A stretch of 64,000 nt of DNA. Origin: Fluviicola sp. GTDB taxonomy: Bacteria; Bacteroidota; Bacteroidia; Flavobacteriales_D; Crocinitomicaceae. Positions 46,507-54,558 of this stretch are shown here, piece by piece. The notes beneath the pieces are model-generated. The model saw nothing but the letters and a program-made list of their open reading frames with translations, searched no databases and had not been told where the DNA came from. The position numbers were made by a program, and so were the translations under genes. Position 1 is the first letter of the stretch. Each line of letters starts with the position of its first letter. Where the stretch lies: contig NZ_JBCNJT010000001.1 of the NCBI RefSeq assembly GCF_039596395.1, positions 186,001 through 250,000 of the forward strand, read 5' to 3'.

Positions 46507-46908
46507 TTAAAGTTGTGTTCCTTCCAAAAAGTAGAACGGATAAACCATACTGCTTCTGCTGTTTGTTTGCCGGATCGTAAATTCCACTTTGATCCACAGG
46601 ATTCCTTCCAGCGCGTCGCGTATTTCCACATCCACCGAATCCGTAATAATGCGCGGTTCACCTTCCCGGATGGCTTGCTCAATGATGTCGATGATCATGG
46701 TACGCTCCGAAAGATCGATTTTCGAAAACACCCATTTATCAATCGGGCAGCCGTAGTTGTAGCGAAAAACACGCTCTCCTGGAATCGTTGAAAACAAGAT
46801 CCGCAGGCTTTCACAAATATCTTCTTCGTCGGAAACCAGGTGCACGCCGAGTTGATTGAATCGCACGGGAAAGGCCCAGCCGGTTCCTAAATAGGTTTTA
46901 TCGTTCAT
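46507..46908 (-). CDS. GPW/gp25-family baseplate wedge protein
   Basis: This 133-residue protein has the gp25 lysozyme-like wedge pattern: GTGWAFPVRF near the start, EEDICESLRILFSTIPGERVF with the conserved Gly-Glu-Arg, and YGCPIDKWVF, then DIIEQAIREGEPRI. It joins the spike to the baseplate wedges. It starts 1 bp after the PAAR gene. Confidence 0.92.
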   Translation of the reverse strand: MNDKTYLGTGWAFPVRFNQLGVHLVSDEEDICESLRILFSTIPGERVFRYNYGCPIDKWVFSKIDLSERTMIIDIIEQAIREGEPRIITDSVDVEIRDALEGILWIKVEFTIRQTNSRSSMVYPFYFLEGTQL

Positions 46909-46909
46909 C

Positions 46910-47209
46910 TTATCCTCCGATTAATACTGTTGGACATCCCAATACAATTGCTCCGCCGTGCGCGCAGGTATCTCCCATCCGGGCAGCCGGTTTGTTGCCG
47001 ATCATGACCGTGGCGGAACCTTTAACGATGCTGTCGGGCGGACCTACGCAAACGCACATGTCGCCCATCACCGCAGCCGGTAATCCGCCGATGAGAACGG
47101 TTGGTACTCCCGGGCCGCTGATCGGTCCTCCGACGTGTGGAACAGGAGGAACTCCCGGTGTCACCATCGGACAGGTATGCATATCTGTTAGTCTGGCTGC
47201 TAAACTCAT
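46910..47209 (-). CDS. PAAR-like spike-tip protein
   Basis: A 99-residue protein with PAAR repeats: LTDMHTCP near the start, PHVGGPI, GLPAAVMGDMCVCVGPPD, KPAARMGDTCAHGG and a closing TVLIGG. The spaced Cys/His residues fit zinc binding at the cone tip that caps the VgrG-like spike encoded 7 bp upstream. Confidence 0.93.
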   Translation of the reverse strand: MSLAARLTDMHTCPMVTPGVPPVPHVGGPISGPGVPTVLIGGLPAAVMGDMCVCVGPPDSIVKGSATVMIGNKPAARMGDTCAHGGAIVLGCPTVLIGG

Positions 47210-47216
47210 AGTCTCA

Positions 47217-49007
47217 TTAATTAATCATTACAATGGCGCCTTTAACGGCTGTTTGACCTGCTGCGGACAATTCGGCCGAGGCATTTCCTTTCGCTGTGAA
47301 ACTGGCGTCTGCTGTCAGCTCCACGTTTGTTCCTTTTACGGTTGCATTCACTCCGGCTTTCACACTGGCGTTTGTTCCGGCATCTACTTTTACTTCTGTT
47401 CCGGCTTTAAGCGTAATTTCTTTCGCAGCCTGGATCAGGATTCCGCTATCGGAAAGCACGATCTTGTTCCCATTCTGGTCGGCAAGTGTCACGGATTTGT
47501 CCTTATCGCTCAGAACCATTTTATTGGTGCCGGGAGTGGTTACCGTTACCACTTTATTTTCATCGTCCATTTCCAGTTTGATCCCGTTTTTGGTCTGCAT
47601 AAGCTGGATCGGGTTCTTTTTGTCGATTTGCAGCGGCGCCGGATTTGCCGAACTGTACAAACTTCCGAGAATGATCGGGTAAGTAGGATCGTTGTTCAGG
47701 AAACCCAATATGACTTCGTCGCCCACATTCGGGATGAAAAATGCCCCGAAACTGTTGCTGCTCCAGAAATTGCTCAAACGCGCCCAAACCAGGTTCTTAT
47801 CGGTATTCAACAAGGGAATTTCCACTTGTATCCTGAATTCTTTGGCCGGATCTTCATCCAGTTTTTTCACGACACCGATGTGCAATCCTTCGATACCCGG
47901 GAGAAGCCCGGAAGCCGGCGGAGTAACGACATCCGTATTTTGTGTGGCCATTTCCGGATCAATTCCCATTCCGGCAGTGGTGATCCATTCACCGTCTTCA
48001 ATAGAATGTTCCACAGATCCGATAAAAGCATCTCCGTTGAACCGTTTTCCCAATCCGTCGAGTGTGATCAGGCAACCCGGTACAGCGAGTGAACTTCCCT
48101 GGAAGCGGATTTCACCGCGAATGCGCGATAAACCGGCTTTGAGCGATTGTGCGTCGGCCCAGGTTTGAAGCTGGGAGGAATCCCCGTAGCTTTCTGTTTG
48201 CAGTTCCCAGCGATCTCCACCTACAGCTTCGGAAAGGTCGGAAGGAGTCTGATCACCCTGTTCGTTTAGCGACGGAGCCGCAGATGCCGCTTTGATCATG
48301 GCTTGTGTAGCAATGTCCCAGGCGTAGGCATCAACTCCCGGTGTTTGGTCGGCAGTCTGCAATTCTCCCCGGAATGAGATGAGGTCTTCGCCGTAAGTTA
48401 CTTTGAGAACAGCTGCCGCGGAAACTTTGGGTTTGATGACACTGACCTTTTTTTGATCTGTAATGATGATCAAGCCGTTTGCGTCTGCCCGAGAACAAAT
48501 GAAATCCCAATCGGAACAGTAGTATTGGACCATTTCCGGGTGGGAAACCGTTGTTGCGTCTACGTCGGCTGTAAGTCCGGGATAAGTACCCAGGATGGTT
48601 GAGATGATGTCGCTGTCTGTTTGCTGCGGGAAGTAATTATTCTTCCGCATGAGCGTAGACGGGAATACAAAATCGGCACACTCAATTTCCAGTGTTGCCG
48701 TATCGTCTTCCGGGATATCTACGTTGTGTGTAATTACGACTCCTTCGAACAAAATGTGCTCGTTGCTTTGATAACCGGCCTCAATGCGAATGGTAGTTCC
48801 CGGAGCAAACGTGTCATCGTCACTTTCCGGAATTTCTTTCATAGGCATGTTTCCGGCCTCAAAAACCAGTTTCGCCCGCCCAATGCGATTGACTTCCCGG
48901 CGGATCCAGATGGAAACCGTTTCAAAGCTGTCGCTGATCTTTTCACCTTCGCTGTAGATGGTAAAAGTGACGAGTCCTTCGCTATTTTTTTCCGGAGATA
49001 CGCTCAT
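47217..49007 (-). CDS. VgrG/gpV-like central spike protein
   Basis: The 596-residue product joins a gp27-like N-terminal hub (about 1-350) to a gp5-like OB domain (about 360-450: LPGIEGLHIGVVKKL, WARLSNFWSSNSFGAFFIPNVGDEVILGFL) and a beta-prism needle of short repeats (KAGTEVKVDAGTNASVKAGV, NATVKGTNVELTADAS). Its ATG overlaps the stop of the LysM gene. It is the piercing spike of the eCIS. Confidence 0.92.
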   Translation of the reverse strand: MSVSPEKNSEGLVTFTIYSEGEKISDSFETVSIWIRREVNRIGRAKLVFEAGNMPMKEIPESDDDTFAPGTTIRIEAGYQSNEHILFEGVVITHNVDIPEDDTATLEIECADFVFPSTLMRKNNYFPQQTDSDIISTILGTYPGLTADVDATTVSHPEMVQYYCSDWDFICSRADANGLIIITDQKKVSVIKPKVSAAAVLKVTYGEDLISFRGELQTADQTPGVDAYAWDIATQAMIKAASAAPSLNEQGDQTPSDLSEAVGGDRWELQTESYGDSSQLQTWADAQSLKAGLSRIRGEIRFQGSSLAVPGCLITLDGLGKRFNGDAFIGSVEHSIEDGEWITTAGMGIDPEMATQNTDVVTPPASGLLPGIEGLHIGVVKKLDEDPAKEFRIQVEIPLLNTDKNLVWARLSNFWSSNSFGAFFIPNVGDEVILGFLNNDPTYPIILGSLYSSANPAPLQIDKKNPIQLMQTKNGIKLEMDDENKVVTVTTPGTNKMVLSDKDKSVTLADQNGNKIVLSDSGILIQAAKEITLKAGTEVKVDAGTNASVKAGVNATVKGTNVELTADASFTAKGNASAELSAAGQTAVKGAIVMIN

Positions 49008-49660
49008 TTTCTTGCTAATGGTGGGAAGTGGATTTTTGTTCCCGGTTCAATATTTCTGAATTCGCTCAGGTTATTATAGGCTGCTATTTCGTGGCAAAAC
49101 GAAGCGTCGCCGTAAATTTCATCGCAGTAGCGTGCAATGGTGTCTCCTGCGCGGAAGGTAATGATCCTCGAAAGGTCCGGCGAGTTCATTTGCGTGGTGT
49201 CTTTGTCGAAATAACCGGCAAATGAAAAGGATACTTTTACCCGCAAGGGTGTTCCGTCGGGAGCGAATAAACTGTAATCGTAATTGATACTTTCTACTCT
49301 TCCGCGGAATATGAATGTTCCCCAGATTACTTTGGTGTAACTTGGTTCGTGACTTTCCGAATTGATGCGGTAGATCGCTTTTTCGAGTTGATTGATACGG
49401 TCTTTGATCTTTCCGGTTTTACTTGGAATGATTCCCGTATCGTCCATCAACACTTCGAATGAAAGACTGTCAAGTGCCTGGGAACGGAATTTGCGCAGGT
49501 TTGCAACTCCCTGTGCTTCTCCGTTTTGAGAATAGTTCAGGCGTTTTCCCAATTTCATCGTTGCAGGGTTCACCTGTGTAGTGAAGTCACTGCTCTTCTT
49601 CGATTCGGAATAACTCTGGTTCTCATACCCGATGATTTTCAACTTGACCAATTCGCCCAT
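49004..49660 (-). CDS. LysM-type tube-baseplate adaptor (Afp7-like)
   Basis: A 218-residue protein. The N-terminal part resembles the gp53/tube-initiator-like domain (KSSDFTTQVNPATMKLGKRL, SLSFEVLMDDTGIIP), and the C-terminal ~50 residues are a LysM module (ITFRAGDTIARYCDEIYGDAS, AAYNNLSEFRNIEPGTKI). Found in all eCIS at this position. The start shares one base with the stop of the DUF5908 gene (TAATG), indicating coupling. Confidence 0.9.
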   Translation of the reverse strand: MGELVKLKIIGYENQSYSESKKSSDFTTQVNPATMKLGKRLNYSQNGEAQGVANLRKFRSQALDSLSFEVLMDDTGIIPSKTGKIKDRINQLEKAIYRINSESHEPSYTKVIWGTFIFRGRVESINYDYSLFAPDGTPLRVKVSFSFAGYFDKDTTQMNSPDLSRIITFRAGDTIARYCDEIYGDASFCHEIAAYNNLSEFRNIEPGTKIHFPPLARK

Positions 49661-49821
49661 TACCGATCTCCTTTCTTCATGCGTTGTTTGCGTAATGTAT
49701 CCTGAACCTCTCTCAAAATGTCTTTTTTGAGTTTGGCGACTTTTAGATCCAAATCTCCCGTTGAGCCTGCTTTTCGCTCAATGGTTGTCCGGATACTGAT
49801 TTCTTTAATGATAATTGACAT
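49660..49821 (-). CDS. DUF5908 family small protein
   Basis: A 53-residue protein. It starts MSIIIKEISIRTTIERKAG and continues with a charged helix (DLDLKVAKLKKDILREVQDTLRKQRMKKG), the pattern of DUF5908 proteins found only in eCIS clusters between tube and LysM genes. Its stop overlaps the LysM start (TAATG) and its start is 4 bp after the second tube gene, so it is surely translated within the operon. Role unknown; possibly a small tube or baseplate linker. Confidence 0.82.
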   Translation of the reverse strand: MSIIIKEISIRTTIERKAGSTGDLDLKVAKLKKDILREVQDTLRKQRMKKGDR

Positions 49822-49825
49822 AGAT

Positions 49826-50269
49826 CTAAGAACGTTTCAGGGTTGTGTATGCAAATTCGATCGTTTCAATTAAAATGCTGTTGGATTGTGAATCCAGGTT
49901 TGCCACCTGCCATTTCACCGGGTATGCTCTCGAGCAGGTCCAGGTATAAACAGGAGTGCCATCCTGTCCAAGCAAATTCACCACAATATCTCTCGGAACA
50001 ATAGTCTGCGAAAAATCGCCCTCCAGTATTTTTTTGATCCAGACCACATCGTTCCTGTTAATCGGGTTCAATGCTCTTTTCAATTGCAGGTTACCATGCT
50101 TCACTTGCTTGGGAAGGAGGTATGTAAATTCATTCACACCTCCTTCTTTCACGCTTTCTGTTTCTATTTCAGCTGATAATCCGGTTACTTCTTTAAACGC
50201 AAACTCTTCATTCCCGATTTTTACCTGGAAATAAAAAGCTACCGGAAGTTCCCATTTTGACTTGGCCAT
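49826..50269 (-). CDS. eCIS inner tube protein 2 (Afp5-like)
   Basis: The 147-residue product is of the phage T4 gp19-like tube family (PVAFYFQVKIGNEEFAFKEVTGLS, YLLPKQVKHGNLQLKRAL, WTCSRAYPVKWQVANLDSQS). It is paralogous to the tube gene 16 bp upstream. In Afp-type systems this variant forms the tube initiator next to the spike. Confidence 0.9.
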   Translation of the reverse strand: MAKSKWELPVAFYFQVKIGNEEFAFKEVTGLSAEIETESVKEGGVNEFTYLLPKQVKHGNLQLKRALNPINRNDVVWIKKILEGDFSQTIVPRDIVVNLLGQDGTPVYTWTCSRAYPVKWQVANLDSQSNSILIETIEFAYTTLKRS

Positions 50270-50285
50270 AGAATGTGATTAATTA

Positions 50286-50735
50286 TTAGCTGTTGGCAAT
50301 TGTTAATCCTTCGTGAGCAATCTCAACTGTTTCTACAGCTACCTCATTACCATCCGATTTCATATCCGTCCCGGTAATTTTTGTCGGCCATGCATTGTTC
50401 AAAGTCCAGACCATTGTTGGTGCTCCGGCTTCATCCAATAAACTGATCACAACTGTTTGACGCTCGATCGTATTCATCTTGATTTTGTTGAACCAATCCC
50501 AGAATCCGTTGTCTTTCACGAACACACCTTTTTTCAGGGTCACATTTCCGGTCTTTTTAATTCCGGGCATTTTGATCGTTGAAAACTCTTTGCTGTTTCC
50601 GTGTCTGTACTCAATGATTTGAGCTTCGATGTCCAATCCGGATACTTCCTGGAAAGGAACTTCTTTGTCTCCTAATTTTACCTGGAAGTAAAACTTCGGT
50701 AGAGGCCATACATTATCTTGTTTTTCTCCTGCCAT
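50286..50735 (-). CDS. eCIS inner tube protein 1 (Afp1-like)
   Basis: A 149-residue gp19-family protein (PLPKFYFQVKLGDKEVPFQE, VSGLDIEAQIIEYRHGNS, FSTIKMPGIKKTGNVTLKKG, WTLNNAWPTKITGTDMKS). It should be the main tube subunit, as it follows the sheath gene and precedes the initiator-type copy. Confidence 0.92.
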   Translation of the reverse strand: MAGEKQDNVWPLPKFYFQVKLGDKEVPFQEVSGLDIEAQIIEYRHGNSKEFSTIKMPGIKKTGNVTLKKGVFVKDNGFWDWFNKIKMNTIERQTVVISLLDEAGAPTMVWTLNNAWPTKITGTDMKSDGNEVAVETVEIAHEGLTIANS

Positions 50736-50758
50736 GATTTCTTTTTTTTAATTCTATG

Positions 50759-50816
50759 AATGTTCAAATGTTCAAATGTTCAAATGTTCAAATGTTCAAA
50801 TGTTCAAATGTTCAAA
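50759..50816. repeat. Tandem 8-bp repeat (ATGTTCAA) inside the eCIS operon
   Basis: About seven perfect tandem copies of ATGTTCAA lie in the 142-bp gap between sheath and tube genes. A similar run occurs at 55981-56020. Confidence 0.92.
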
Positions 50817-50877
50817 TTGAACCTTTTAGACCTTTGGAACTCTTTGAACTTTTTTGAGCCTGTTTGATCTTATTTAT

Positions 50878-52425
50878 TTAGCTTTTCTGCATTTGTTGCT
50901 GGAACGTAATTTCAATAAACTCCGCTGGTCTTGAAATCGCTACCAGGATCGTAATTCGCATGATTCCTTCCAGGATATCTTCCGGTGTCATCGTGTCGCC
51001 AAGCCCGATATGTACGCTGAATGCGTCTTCCGGAACTGCTCCTGCCAAACCGCCTCTTTTCCAGATCCCGTTCAGGAAGTTGCTGATCATACTTTTCACG
51101 CTCACCCACGTATTGGCAACGTTCGGTTCGAAAACATATGCTTTAGCCGCATTTTTGATGGATTCTTCCAGCATAATCATGGTTCTGCGTACGTTGATGT
51201 ATCTCCAGTCAAGGGAGTTTCCATCCAGGGTACGTGCTCCCCAAACTTTGATCCCGTCGCCTACGAAATAGCGGATCGCATTCACTGCTTTACCGTTCAT
51301 CGGAACGTTCAGGTCTTCCTGGTCATTGAAAGAAATGCTTACTGTAGGGCTGATCACGTTTGCAACGCTGATGTTTGCAGGTGCTTTCCAAACTTCTTTG
51401 GTTCCGTCAACCAGCGTGTAAATTCCTGCCATAGCTGAAGCCGGTGGCAACAAGTTGATGATCAGTAACATTTCACGCATCAATTCACTGTAAACGGAAG
51501 AGTGGCGTGACAATACCTTGTGTGCAGTATCGATATCCAGTTCGAGTTTTTTGAAGTCATCCGATGTCGGATCGGACTCAAGCAATTCAAAGTATTTGTC
51601 TACGTTTGCTTTACTTACTTTTTCAATAAACTCCGTCAGTTTTCCTGCTTTGTCTTCAGCAGTAATTAACGCAGCAATTGCATCCGGATCACTAAAATTC
51701 TTGAAGGTAATGTCGTTGTCTGAAACAATAGATGTATTCAACCACGGATAATATACAGCTCCGTAATCCAGGAATTCGGTACCGATTTTTTCACGGAAGT
51801 TTTTGACATTCTCGCTTCTGGTATCTTTGAATCCGTCGAATACATCAAAAATAGCCACGCGGTTTCTCATTTCCCCGCCACAGTGAGACAATGTTTTCAC
51901 CTGTACATTCGCACAACTGTCTACTGTGCTCAAATAAACAGCTTCCGGTACCAGGACCATGGTTGGTTCTTCTTCTTTTAAAAGCGTGTCAATCCCGTTT
52001 TTTAGTTTTTCTTCATCCAAACCCCCGGTATATCCTTCACCAACAGAGACAATGTAACATGGGCCACCTCCGTTTGCAAAGAAAAAACGCATTTGGTAAT
52101 AGAAGTTATACTTATCACCTTCACGCTGTACCGTGTGCTTCACGCCGTTGAGTGACAACGTTGCAACTCCAAGCTGCTCTTCGCCGTCCTCACCGTCTTT
52201 GGCAGGAGTTGCGCTGAATTTTGGAACCGGAGCTCCACCGAAATACTGCATGAATTCAGCCAGGGAGCTGATCTTCCAGGGCTTCATTACTAAAGATTTG
52301 TTTCCGTCTTTCGCAAACTCTGTATAACCTATGAACGCAGGTACGGCAGTAGCAGCTTCGACAACAGAATTAGGGAACGCGTTCTTTTCAACGATGTATA
52401 CCCCAGGTGTTTTCATTGTACTCAT
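50878..52425 (-). CDS. eCIS contractile sheath protein (single copy)
   Basis: The 515-residue protein has the sheath N-terminus (KTPGVYIVEKNAFPNSVVEA, TAVPAFIGYT) and the conserved C-terminal core (WGARTLDGNSLDWRYINVRR, TMIMLEESIKNAAKAYVFEP, NFLNGIWKRGGLAGAVPEDA) of T4 gp18-like sheaths. Afp has three sheath genes; this cluster has one, as in several Bacteroidota eCIS. Confidence 0.94.
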   Translation of the reverse strand: MSTMKTPGVYIVEKNAFPNSVVEAATAVPAFIGYTEFAKDGNKSLVMKPWKISSLAEFMQYFGGAPVPKFSATPAKDGEDGEEQLGVATLSLNGVKHTVQREGDKYNFYYQMRFFFANGGGPCYIVSVGEGYTGGLDEEKLKNGIDTLLKEEEPTMVLVPEAVYLSTVDSCANVQVKTLSHCGGEMRNRVAIFDVFDGFKDTRSENVKNFREKIGTEFLDYGAVYYPWLNTSIVSDNDITFKNFSDPDAIAALITAEDKAGKLTEFIEKVSKANVDKYFELLESDPTSDDFKKLELDIDTAHKVLSRHSSVYSELMREMLLIINLLPPASAMAGIYTLVDGTKEVWKAPANISVANVISPTVSISFNDQEDLNVPMNGKAVNAIRYFVGDGIKVWGARTLDGNSLDWRYINVRRTMIMLEESIKNAAKAYVFEPNVANTWVSVKSMISNFLNGIWKRGGLAGAVPEDAFSVHIGLGDTMTPEDILEGIMRITILVAISRPAEFIEITFQQQMQKS

Positions 52426-52446
52426 ATTTGGATTTATTGTATTGAT

Positions 52447-53160
52447 TTATAAATAGATATAACTTGTTATGGTGTCCTTCGGGCTGAAGGGTGAAAGTAC
52501 GTTTACACGCGGAAAGTCGGGAAGCCTGCTCAACAGGTTTTCGCCGCTTTTTCGCAGTTCCCACAAATGAAACTGGTATTCGCTTTTTTGCTTCAAAGGC
52601 AGTGTTTCGGAAGAAACAAACCGGTAGAGCACTTTTTCGGTTCCGGGAAGTTTCAGTTCTTCTGCTTCCTTAAAGACCACTTTTTCACGCTGTTCGCGGA
52701 TTTCCAATGGTCCCATGACATAATTTTGCGAAGGAAATACCAGGAACTCCACGTGTTTCAACTGGCTTTTCAACTGAATTTCAACTGTTTCGGTTTCTGT
52801 AGCATTTAAACGCTGATCGTTTACCGGAATAGTAAGGATTTTCCAAATCCCGTTTTTGTTGTAATTGATCAACGACCAATCCGTCCCGGAAGCGGCAGCC
52901 TGATCGGTGTAATAATAGAATTCGCTTTGTTTGGTTTTAAAATAAAAGTTCAGTTTGCTTGCTTCATTCAGCAGGATTTGTTCTTCCCCGATTACGAACC
53001 AGGTGCGTGCATCGTGTTGTTTAAAGAGGAGTCCCGCTTTTTGAAAGCGCATTTTCGTGTGGTCGTCCGGTTCAAGTGATAAACCGCACTGCTCCGCATC
53101 AAAATATTCATGAAGTACGACTAGTTTCAGCCAAATCCGGTATGTTCCCTGCCAACTCAT
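52447..53160 (-). CDS. eCIS cluster protein of unknown function
   Basis: 237 residues from the ATG at 53160, which overlaps the stop of the DUF4255 gene (ATGA); the frame runs 30 codons further upstream but inside that gene. Beta-rich with conserved-looking Trp/Tyr/His (MSWQGTYRIWLKLVVLHEYF, FLVFPSQNYVMGPLEI, YQFHLWELRKSGENLL). Proteins of this size and place occur in Bacteroidota eCIS loci. The function, possibly tube terminator or capsule, is not recognised. Confidence 0.65.
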   Translation of the reverse strand: MSWQGTYRIWLKLVVLHEYFDAEQCGLSLEPDDHTKMRFQKAGLLFKQHDARTWFVIGEEQILLNEASKLNFYFKTKQSEFYYYTDQAAASGTDWSLINYNKNGIWKILTIPVNDQRLNATETETVEIQLKSQLKHVEFLVFPSQNYVMGPLEIREQREKVVFKEAEELKLPGTEKVLYRFVSSETLPLKQKSEYQFHLWELRKSGENLLSRLPDFPRVNVLSPFSPKDTITSYIYL

Positions 53161-53705
53161 TGCAGCCTGGTATTGCTTCTTGGTTGGGAAATAGTGTAGG
53201 AGATATCGGTAATCTCGTTGCCTGTGATCTCTGTTCCGCGAATCTTGCAAACAACGGACGGATAGTAATTCTCACCGGAAATGCTCCACAAGTTGGACAA
53301 TTCGTGCATGCTCAGGTTCATAATTTCCATCGTGAGCTTTTTGCCTTCGTCTCCGGTTGGAATAATCTGATTGCGCTGAATGAATGACATGACCCCGGAA
53401 AGCAGGCGAATTGATTCTTCGTACTGTTTCTCCTGAAAAATAACCGAAATCATCACGTGTAAGTTGATCCATATCGGCGGATTTACAGACCCGAATGTGG
53501 TATCGGAAACAGACCTGCTTGGAGTGTATGTGCTGATGACCGTTTCCCGCTCCACACCGATCAGCGATATGGCCACGCGGTTCGGAAAGGATTTCGACGG
53601 ATCTTTCACGGGAGAAATGAACACAATATCCTCCGTCAATCTGTAGCGGATCTTCAGATAGTCATTCAATTGTCCGGAAAGCAGTTGCAGTGCTTCGAAA
53701 ATCAT
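53157..53705 (-). CDS. DUF4255 tail-cap/terminator protein (Afp16/Pvc16-like)
   Basis: A 182-residue protein with the DUF4255 pattern: an N-terminal helix (MIFEALQLLSGQLNDYLKI), the VAISLIGVERE strand, PPIWINLHVMISVIFQEKQY and a C-terminal EITDISYTISQP. It caps the distal end of the sheath-tube and ends polymerisation. It is the first structural gene of the operon. Confidence 0.9.
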   Translation of the reverse strand: MIFEALQLLSGQLNDYLKIRYRLTEDIVFISPVKDPSKSFPNRVAISLIGVERETVISTYTPSRSVSDTTFGSVNPPIWINLHVMISVIFQEKQYEESIRLLSGVMSFIQRNQIIPTGDEGKKLTMEIMNLSMHELSNLWSISGENYYPSVVCKIRGTEITGNEITDISYTISQPRSNTRLQ

Positions 53706-53770
53706 AACTCAGCGAATAAATAGGTAACCAATAAATCAAGCTTACAAGGATACATTCGAATGGCGAAGTT

Positions 53771-54160
53771 TTATTTCGCGATGTATCTTTTCTTGATTTT
53801 GAAAAGAACATCACCGAGAATAGCACGCTGGTCGGGTTTCAAATGCCGGGAAGCTATGTTGCAGACATCTTCCAATAGGTCTAGTTCAGACACGTTCAAT
53901 TGCTGGTAACCGAACTGGTAATCGGAGTCTTTGTAGAAATACGCTTTTCGTTTGGGACAATACTCAATAGGAGCGAAGAAGCCGAGAAACGTATCGTCTT
54001 TCATCGAGTTCAAATCCAGCTGGATCGTACGCTGGGAAACCTCGTATCCGAGATTCCGCTTGCATGTCTCAGCAATGATCGAAGTCTTTACATAAGTGTG
54101 CTTCCGGAGAAGTTCATCGATAACCGCATAACGGGCGATGGCAAATTTGTTTTGAGGCAT
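53771..54160 (-). CDS. HTH protein related to the N-terminal domain of WYL regulators
   Basis: The 129-residue product aligns with the first ~110 residues of the WYL regulator at 26.3 kb: MPQNKFAIARYAVIDELL versus MAQNKNALIRYKTIDKCL, then SQRTIQLDLNSMK versus SLRTTQLDIQLMR, and APIEYCPKRKAYFYKDSDY versus APIEVYDKRFYRYSDPDY. It therefore has the winged HTH but no WYL ligand-binding domain. It lies 65 bp upstream of the eCIS operon in the same direction, so it is a good candidate for its regulator. Confidence 0.75.
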   Translation of the reverse strand: MPQNKFAIARYAVIDELLRKHTYVKTSIIAETCKRNLGYEVSQRTIQLDLNSMKDDTFLGFFAPIEYCPKRKAYFYKDSDYQFGYQQLNVSELDLLEDVCNIASRHLKPDQRAILGDVLFKIKKRYIAK

Positions 54161-54558
54161 GTTGTAATGAATAGTGAAATTCCGTAGGATACAAACAGGA
54201 AATTTTTCCAGAGATCACCTGGTACGCAAGAGTTGTGAAATGTGGTAAAACTGGTCTTTTCCATGGGAATTATCGAGTGAACAGTGAGCGATAAAGGTAG
54301 CAATAGTTTGATACGAAGTGTGTTTTTTGAAAAAAAATAAACGAATTTCTAACAGAAGAACTAAAAAATTATCACCTCGTAATTAATTGATTATCAACGA
54401 TTAATAGTTTTTCGGTTTCCATTTTGATCGCGTGCTTTTTTCCCGAAAACAGGGGGTAACCCTGGTGTAAATGATCAATGAAGGAATGATCAATTATCAA
54501 GGTGTTTCGGATGAAACCAGGTTCGTCCTTGATAATTGATAATTAACCCAATTGATAA
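54161..54558. other. AT-rich gene-free region with inverted repeat
   Basis: TCAATTATCAAGG (54490-54502) and CCTTGATAATTGA (54527-54539) form a perfect 13-bp inverted repeat, which may end the minus-strand eCIS-side or plus-strand transcripts. Several further ATTGATAATT-like pieces occur nearby. The promoter of the eCIS regulator should lie in the left part, but I see no clear TAnnTTTG. No gene found. Confidence 0.55.

Noticed and set aside
47217-49007. Type VI secretion VgrG
   Set aside because: No TssB/C, TssJLM membrane complex or ClpV gene in the window; the partners are eCIS genes.
50759-50816. CRISPR array
   Set aside because: The repeat unit is 8 bp with no spacers and no cas genes nearby.
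33339-53705. Contractile prophage or R-type tailocin
   Set aside because: No capsid, terminase, portal, integrase, holin or endolysin genes, while AAA+ ATPase, DUF4255, DUF5908 and DUF4157 genes mark an eCIS.
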